In this document: piece after piece, positions 61,028-64,000 of the stretch
Position numbering within the stretch: position 1 is the stretch's first letter
How the letters are laid out: every line of letters begins with the position of its first letter
Assembly: GCF_049723905.1 (NCBI RefSeq)
Contig: NZ_JBJKFD010000001.1
Location: 3,658,001-3,722,000 of the forward strand
From: G963665185 sp049723905
GTDB lineage: Bacteria > Desulfobacterota > Desulfovibrionia > Desulfovibrionales > Desulfovibrionaceae
Direction of reading: 5' to 3'
Length of the DNA: 64,000 nucleotides
Position numbers and translations under genes: made by a program
Notes under the pieces: generated by a model
The model's database searches: none
What the model saw: the letters and a program-made list of their open reading frames with translations, nothing else
Told to the model about the DNA's origin: nothing

Positions 61028-63976
61028 TTAATCTTTTATCAGCATGTTTTTCGAAGAGTCGTTTCGTATATCTATGACAAGGTTTGCCATAGATGTAATG
61101 TAGTCTGACAATTCAGGATTATCAAAGTTAGTATCAGCATGTAGTTGCATTACTCTACTAACTAGACTCCCAAAACAATCAATGCTGACATTATCCCAAT
61201 ATTTTTCAATATCGTCTCTATCAAATATTTTGTATCTTCTCGCAATTAATTCTAAATTTTTTATCAAAAAGACATTGCACCAAAGCTCATGGATGTTCGT
61301 AGTTGAATTATCATTTAAAATTGCATTGATTTTACGTACGCGCTCTTTTGGAGTGCCTTCGTATACTGCATTTATAATATGTTCAGGTATAATAGACTGC
61401 ATCTGAGTTTCAAAAAGCCTATAAAAGGCTTGAGCAAGCTTGCCTGGACTGCTTTGAGTCATCCAAAGAGGCCGATTCTTTCTTAATGATATAATTAATG
61501 CTTTCTTTCTATAACTTTCTATGTCTTTTCTTAAAATATCGATAAAATAATCATCATATGCTAATGGACTGACAAGAACATAAAGTAAATTTATAAGGTC
61601 AATAATGCTTGAAGGTTCTATTGCCGCTGTATTCGCGTGTCTTAATAGTGTATAAAGTTTTTTCAGAACAAAGTATTCTTCAGTGCTAATTTTATTTTTA
61701 TCGAAAAAAGAATAGCATATATTGGTAAGTAAAAGATGTGCATGTCTAGCTTGCTCCATCCCCTTTAATTCAGGCAAATTTTGTATGTATGTACATATAT
61801 TTTTATCAACAGAAGCCTTGCAATTGGTGAAATATTTTTCCAACAAAGGAAGTCGATATATTTTTGATAAAAGATATTTTTCTTCACCCGTGATGAATTC
61901 TTCAATTCTCTTTGCAATTGACTCTTTTCTTTCATCTAATAGAATATCTAGAGAAAGAAGTAAGTACTTCGCTTCTATGTATTTTCTTTGATCATCTTCA
62001 TTATGTCTTTTTAAATTTGAGAAAGCTAAATGTATTTTTTTTGAAATTTCTTTTGCCAAAGTTATATTTTTGTTTGAAAAGAGTGACTGTGCTAAGAAAA
62101 AGTCACTAATGATATCATCAATTGAGTCTTCAGAGTTGTTAAGACGATTTCTATTTCTATTTATGTATTTTCTAAATAGCTCTTTAGTCACAAATTTGGC
62201 GTCATCACTAAAATTACTTATTATAAGATGGTTAAAAAAAATATTTTCAGTATAATCTAATATTTTTTTTGAAAGATATTGTTGAATAAAAGAGTATAAA
62301 AGTCTTGTTGGTTTATATGTAAATTTAACATATATTGTAGAATTTAAAGAAATATTTTCCATATAAGACTCTATGTTAAAAAAAATAGAAAGTGGAGAAT
62401 TTGTATTATTGGTAGGTTCTAGTGAAGATAAAATAAATTCTTTTTCCAATTTTTCACATCTATCAAAAGGTTTTACGTTGAGCAAAAATTTACCGGCGTA
62501 AAGTTCGACTATTTTTGCAATCTGCCATAACGAATTTCCAGATAGTATGAAAATAATTTCCCTGAACTTCGTGTCAATTTTTTTAAGTATGCTTGGAGGA
62601 ACGTATTGACCGCGATCTAAGTGAACATCAAATTTTAAATGTCTAAAGATGCTATTAGTCAATTCAACTATTTCTCCGTCTATTGTACATATTGAATCGT
62701 AGTACATGTCGTGTGAAACCGTCTTTGAGTTTGAATTGATACGGTATATTTTAAATATTTCAGCTAAAAGAATCATACATATAATATTTGACCATAAAGC
62801 CGCCCAACTACTTTTTCTTTGTGAGTATTGTTGGGTTCCTTTGAATATTTTTTTTGCAAGGATGGTAAAACTTTCGAAGGCGTTGATCCTAGAAATTTGA
62901 GATACTAGGTTTATTTGCATAAATGTTGATATATTGAAACCTCCTGATAGAGTTGGTAGCTCTCTCAAAAACTTCAGAACCTCAGATACATGAACCTTCT
63001 CTTCGGGGGATAAGTGTGAAAAAGTATGGGTTATCCCATGTTCTAAAATTGCTTGAAAATAAGTTTTTCCATATAAATAATTATACAAGGTTAAATCCAT
63101 ATCATTTGGCATAGACTGTATGAAGTCAATCGTAGTGTCATTTTTAAAAATTGTATAAAATAAAGATAATGAATTGTCCTCATTACTATTGGATGTGTGT
63201 GCAAGATGCTTAAAAGTCTCTATGTCAGTGTTGCAATATAGGATCATGCTGTTTAAGATACCTATTGGTATACTTTTTGAGTACTTTGTAAGTAAGCATG
63301 TCATTAATTGTGAGTAGTAATATGCCAACTCCGGATATCCACTATTCACAACATTTTCCTGTAAGGCCAGCAAAGCTTTAATTAAATTTTCGGTGATGAC
63401 ATGCTCATTAAATATTGTTGCTTTTTTTATACATAATTTAAGAATGTGAGAGCAGTATAAACATGAATAAGCGGATTTTAATCCATCCTCCAATAGATAC
63501 AGTAACCAAAAAAAATAAAACGAAAGTTTGATGTTTTTTTGCATTTTTTCTTGTATGCACAACTGAATGTGTTTATCAATATATGCATCCCTTGAATATC
63601 CAAATCGGTAGAATAAAGATAAAAACCTATCGCTTGACTTTAGTTCTTTAAAAAGACGTTTTATTTCTTTTTTATTTGTTTTTGGCAATGCTTTTTCAAG
63701 AAGCGATGTGTTAATAAGATTTATTTTGTCTAAAGTTATTAATTCAAATTGATTTAGACTTAGTTCTTTATGCTGGTTCCCTGCTCCAATTACCATGAGG
63801 TTTAAAAGTGCCCAAGGAGTCCAGGCATGCATCCCAAAATCTAAATTGAAATCTGAGATCATTTCGTAAGTTTGAATATCTTGTGGCGAAGGGGAGGATT
63901 TGTCTTCAAGTTCCTCCGCATTTGGGATTAGGCGAAAAAAATTAGGGCTAAATTTTTCACACAGGCGCATTCGCAT
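61028..63976 (-). CDS. Large AT-rich protein of unknown function (possibly extends past right edge)
   Basis: The 982 codons from the ATG at 63976 are open; the frame also stays open to base 64000, so the true start may lie beyond the window. The predicted protein is helical, rich in Lys, Ile, Asn and Leu, and has no signal peptide or motif that I recognise. Base composition is far more AT-rich than any neighbour, with many T-runs. This points to recent transfer. Large helical proteins of this kind occur in defence and mobile regions, but nothing here proves that role. Confidence 0.7.
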   Translation of the reverse strand: MRMRLCEKFSPNFFRLIPNAEELEDKSSPSPQDIQTYEMISDFNLDFGMHAWTPWALLNLMVIGAGNQHKELSLNQFELITLDKINLINTSLLEKALPKTNKKEIKRLFKELKSSDRFLSLFYRFGYSRDAYIDKHIQLCIQEKMQKNIKLSFYFFWLLYLLEDGLKSAYSCLYCSHILKLCIKKATIFNEHVITENLIKALLALQENVVNSGYPELAYYYSQLMTCLLTKYSKSIPIGILNSMILYCNTDIETFKHLAHTSNSNEDNSLSLFYTIFKNDTTIDFIQSMPNDMDLTLYNYLYGKTYFQAILEHGITHTFSHLSPEEKVHVSEVLKFLRELPTLSGGFNISTFMQINLVSQISRINAFESFTILAKKIFKGTQQYSQRKSSWAALWSNIICMILLAEIFKIYRINSNSKTVSHDMYYDSICTIDGEIVELTNSIFRHLKFDVHLDRGQYVPPSILKKIDTKFREIIFILSGNSLWQIAKIVELYAGKFLLNVKPFDRCEKLEKEFILSSLEPTNNTNSPLSIFFNIESYMENISLNSTIYVKFTYKPTRLLYSFIQQYLSKKILDYTENIFFNHLIISNFSDDAKFVTKELFRKYINRNRNRLNNSEDSIDDIISDFFLAQSLFSNKNITLAKEISKKIHLAFSNLKRHNEDDQRKYIEAKYLLLSLDILLDERKESIAKRIEEFITGEEKYLLSKIYRLPLLEKYFTNCKASVDKNICTYIQNLPELKGMEQARHAHLLLTNICYSFFDKNKISTEEYFVLKKLYTLLRHANTAAIEPSSIIDLINLLYVLVSPLAYDDYFIDILRKDIESYRKKALIISLRKNRPLWMTQSSPGKLAQAFYRLFETQMQSIIPEHIINAVYEGTPKERVRKINAILNDNSTTNIHELWCNVFLIKNLELIARRYKIFDRDDIEKYWDNVSIDCFGSLVSRVMQLHADTNFDNPELSDYITSMANLVIDIRNDSSKNMLIKD

Positions 63977-64000
63977 TTGTCCAGGGCACGAGCTAAAGCT

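Overview
The window looks like chromosome from a sulfate-reducing member of the Desulfovibrionales. The support is indirect: fairly GC-rich DNA, a TauE/SafE exporter in a sigma-54-type signalling cluster, a metallo-beta-lactamase/rhodanese protein, a DUF362 protein, many stand-alone receiver and Hpt modules, and gene orders (miaB-BFN-PHP, recA-alaS, rplU-rpmA followed by obgE) that I associate with that group. No rRNA, tRNA, CRISPR array, integrase or insertion sequence was seen.

Layout. 1-12.9 kb: the N-terminal part of a large STAND-like ATPase, an alkyltransferase-like DNA repair protein, an AraC/LysE pair, an MFS carrier opposite a second AraC regulator, a BMP-family binding protein, and a plus-strand run APH-like kinase, APS-kinase-like P-loop protein, miaB, BFN nuclease and PHP phosphoesterase. 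13.1-22.4 kb: a minus-strand exopolysaccharide operon of seven genes (two glycosyltransferases, a small exported protein, a long SLBB export protein, a Wzz-type protein, a YjbH-type outer-membrane protein and a lipoprotein). 22.5-30.3 kb: a minus-strand envelope-related block (PepSY protein, NosFY-like ABC pair, exported Ig-like protein, tyrosine phosphatase, cysteine cluster protein, DedA, response regulator, histidine kinase, MFS carrier). 30.8-34.6 kb: recA and alaS. 35-41 kb: a minus-strand cluster with a sigma-54-like promoter encoding two receivers, a TauE/SafE exporter, a membrane protein and, after a hairpin, a PEP-synthase-like protein with a non-standard C-terminus. 41.5-47.2 kb: a copper P-type ATPase, a small cysteine-rich protein, an Hpt protein and a REC-PAS-histidine-kinase-GGDEF fusion whose last two domains look catalytically dead. 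47.3-54.7 kb: ribosomal proteins L21 and L27, a flavodoxin-fold reductase, obgE, a class I aldolase, a DUF362 protein, a ZIP metal transporter and a persulfide-dioxygenase-like protein. 54.7-60.8 kb: tmk and an HD/OB nuclease-like gene, an NCS2 permease fused to an ATPase-like domain, and a polar amino-acid ABC transporter. 61-64 kb: one very AT-rich 982-codon gene of unknown function that differs sharply in composition from everything else and may continue past the right edge.

The most unusual items are a modular palindromic repeat present at two intergenic sites (34.75-34.94 and 60.85-60.96 kb) with the same 11-1-11 first hairpin, an orphan bidirectional terminator between two divergent promoters upstream of recA, the permease-ATPase fusion, the degenerate signalling fusion, and the AT-rich terminal gene.
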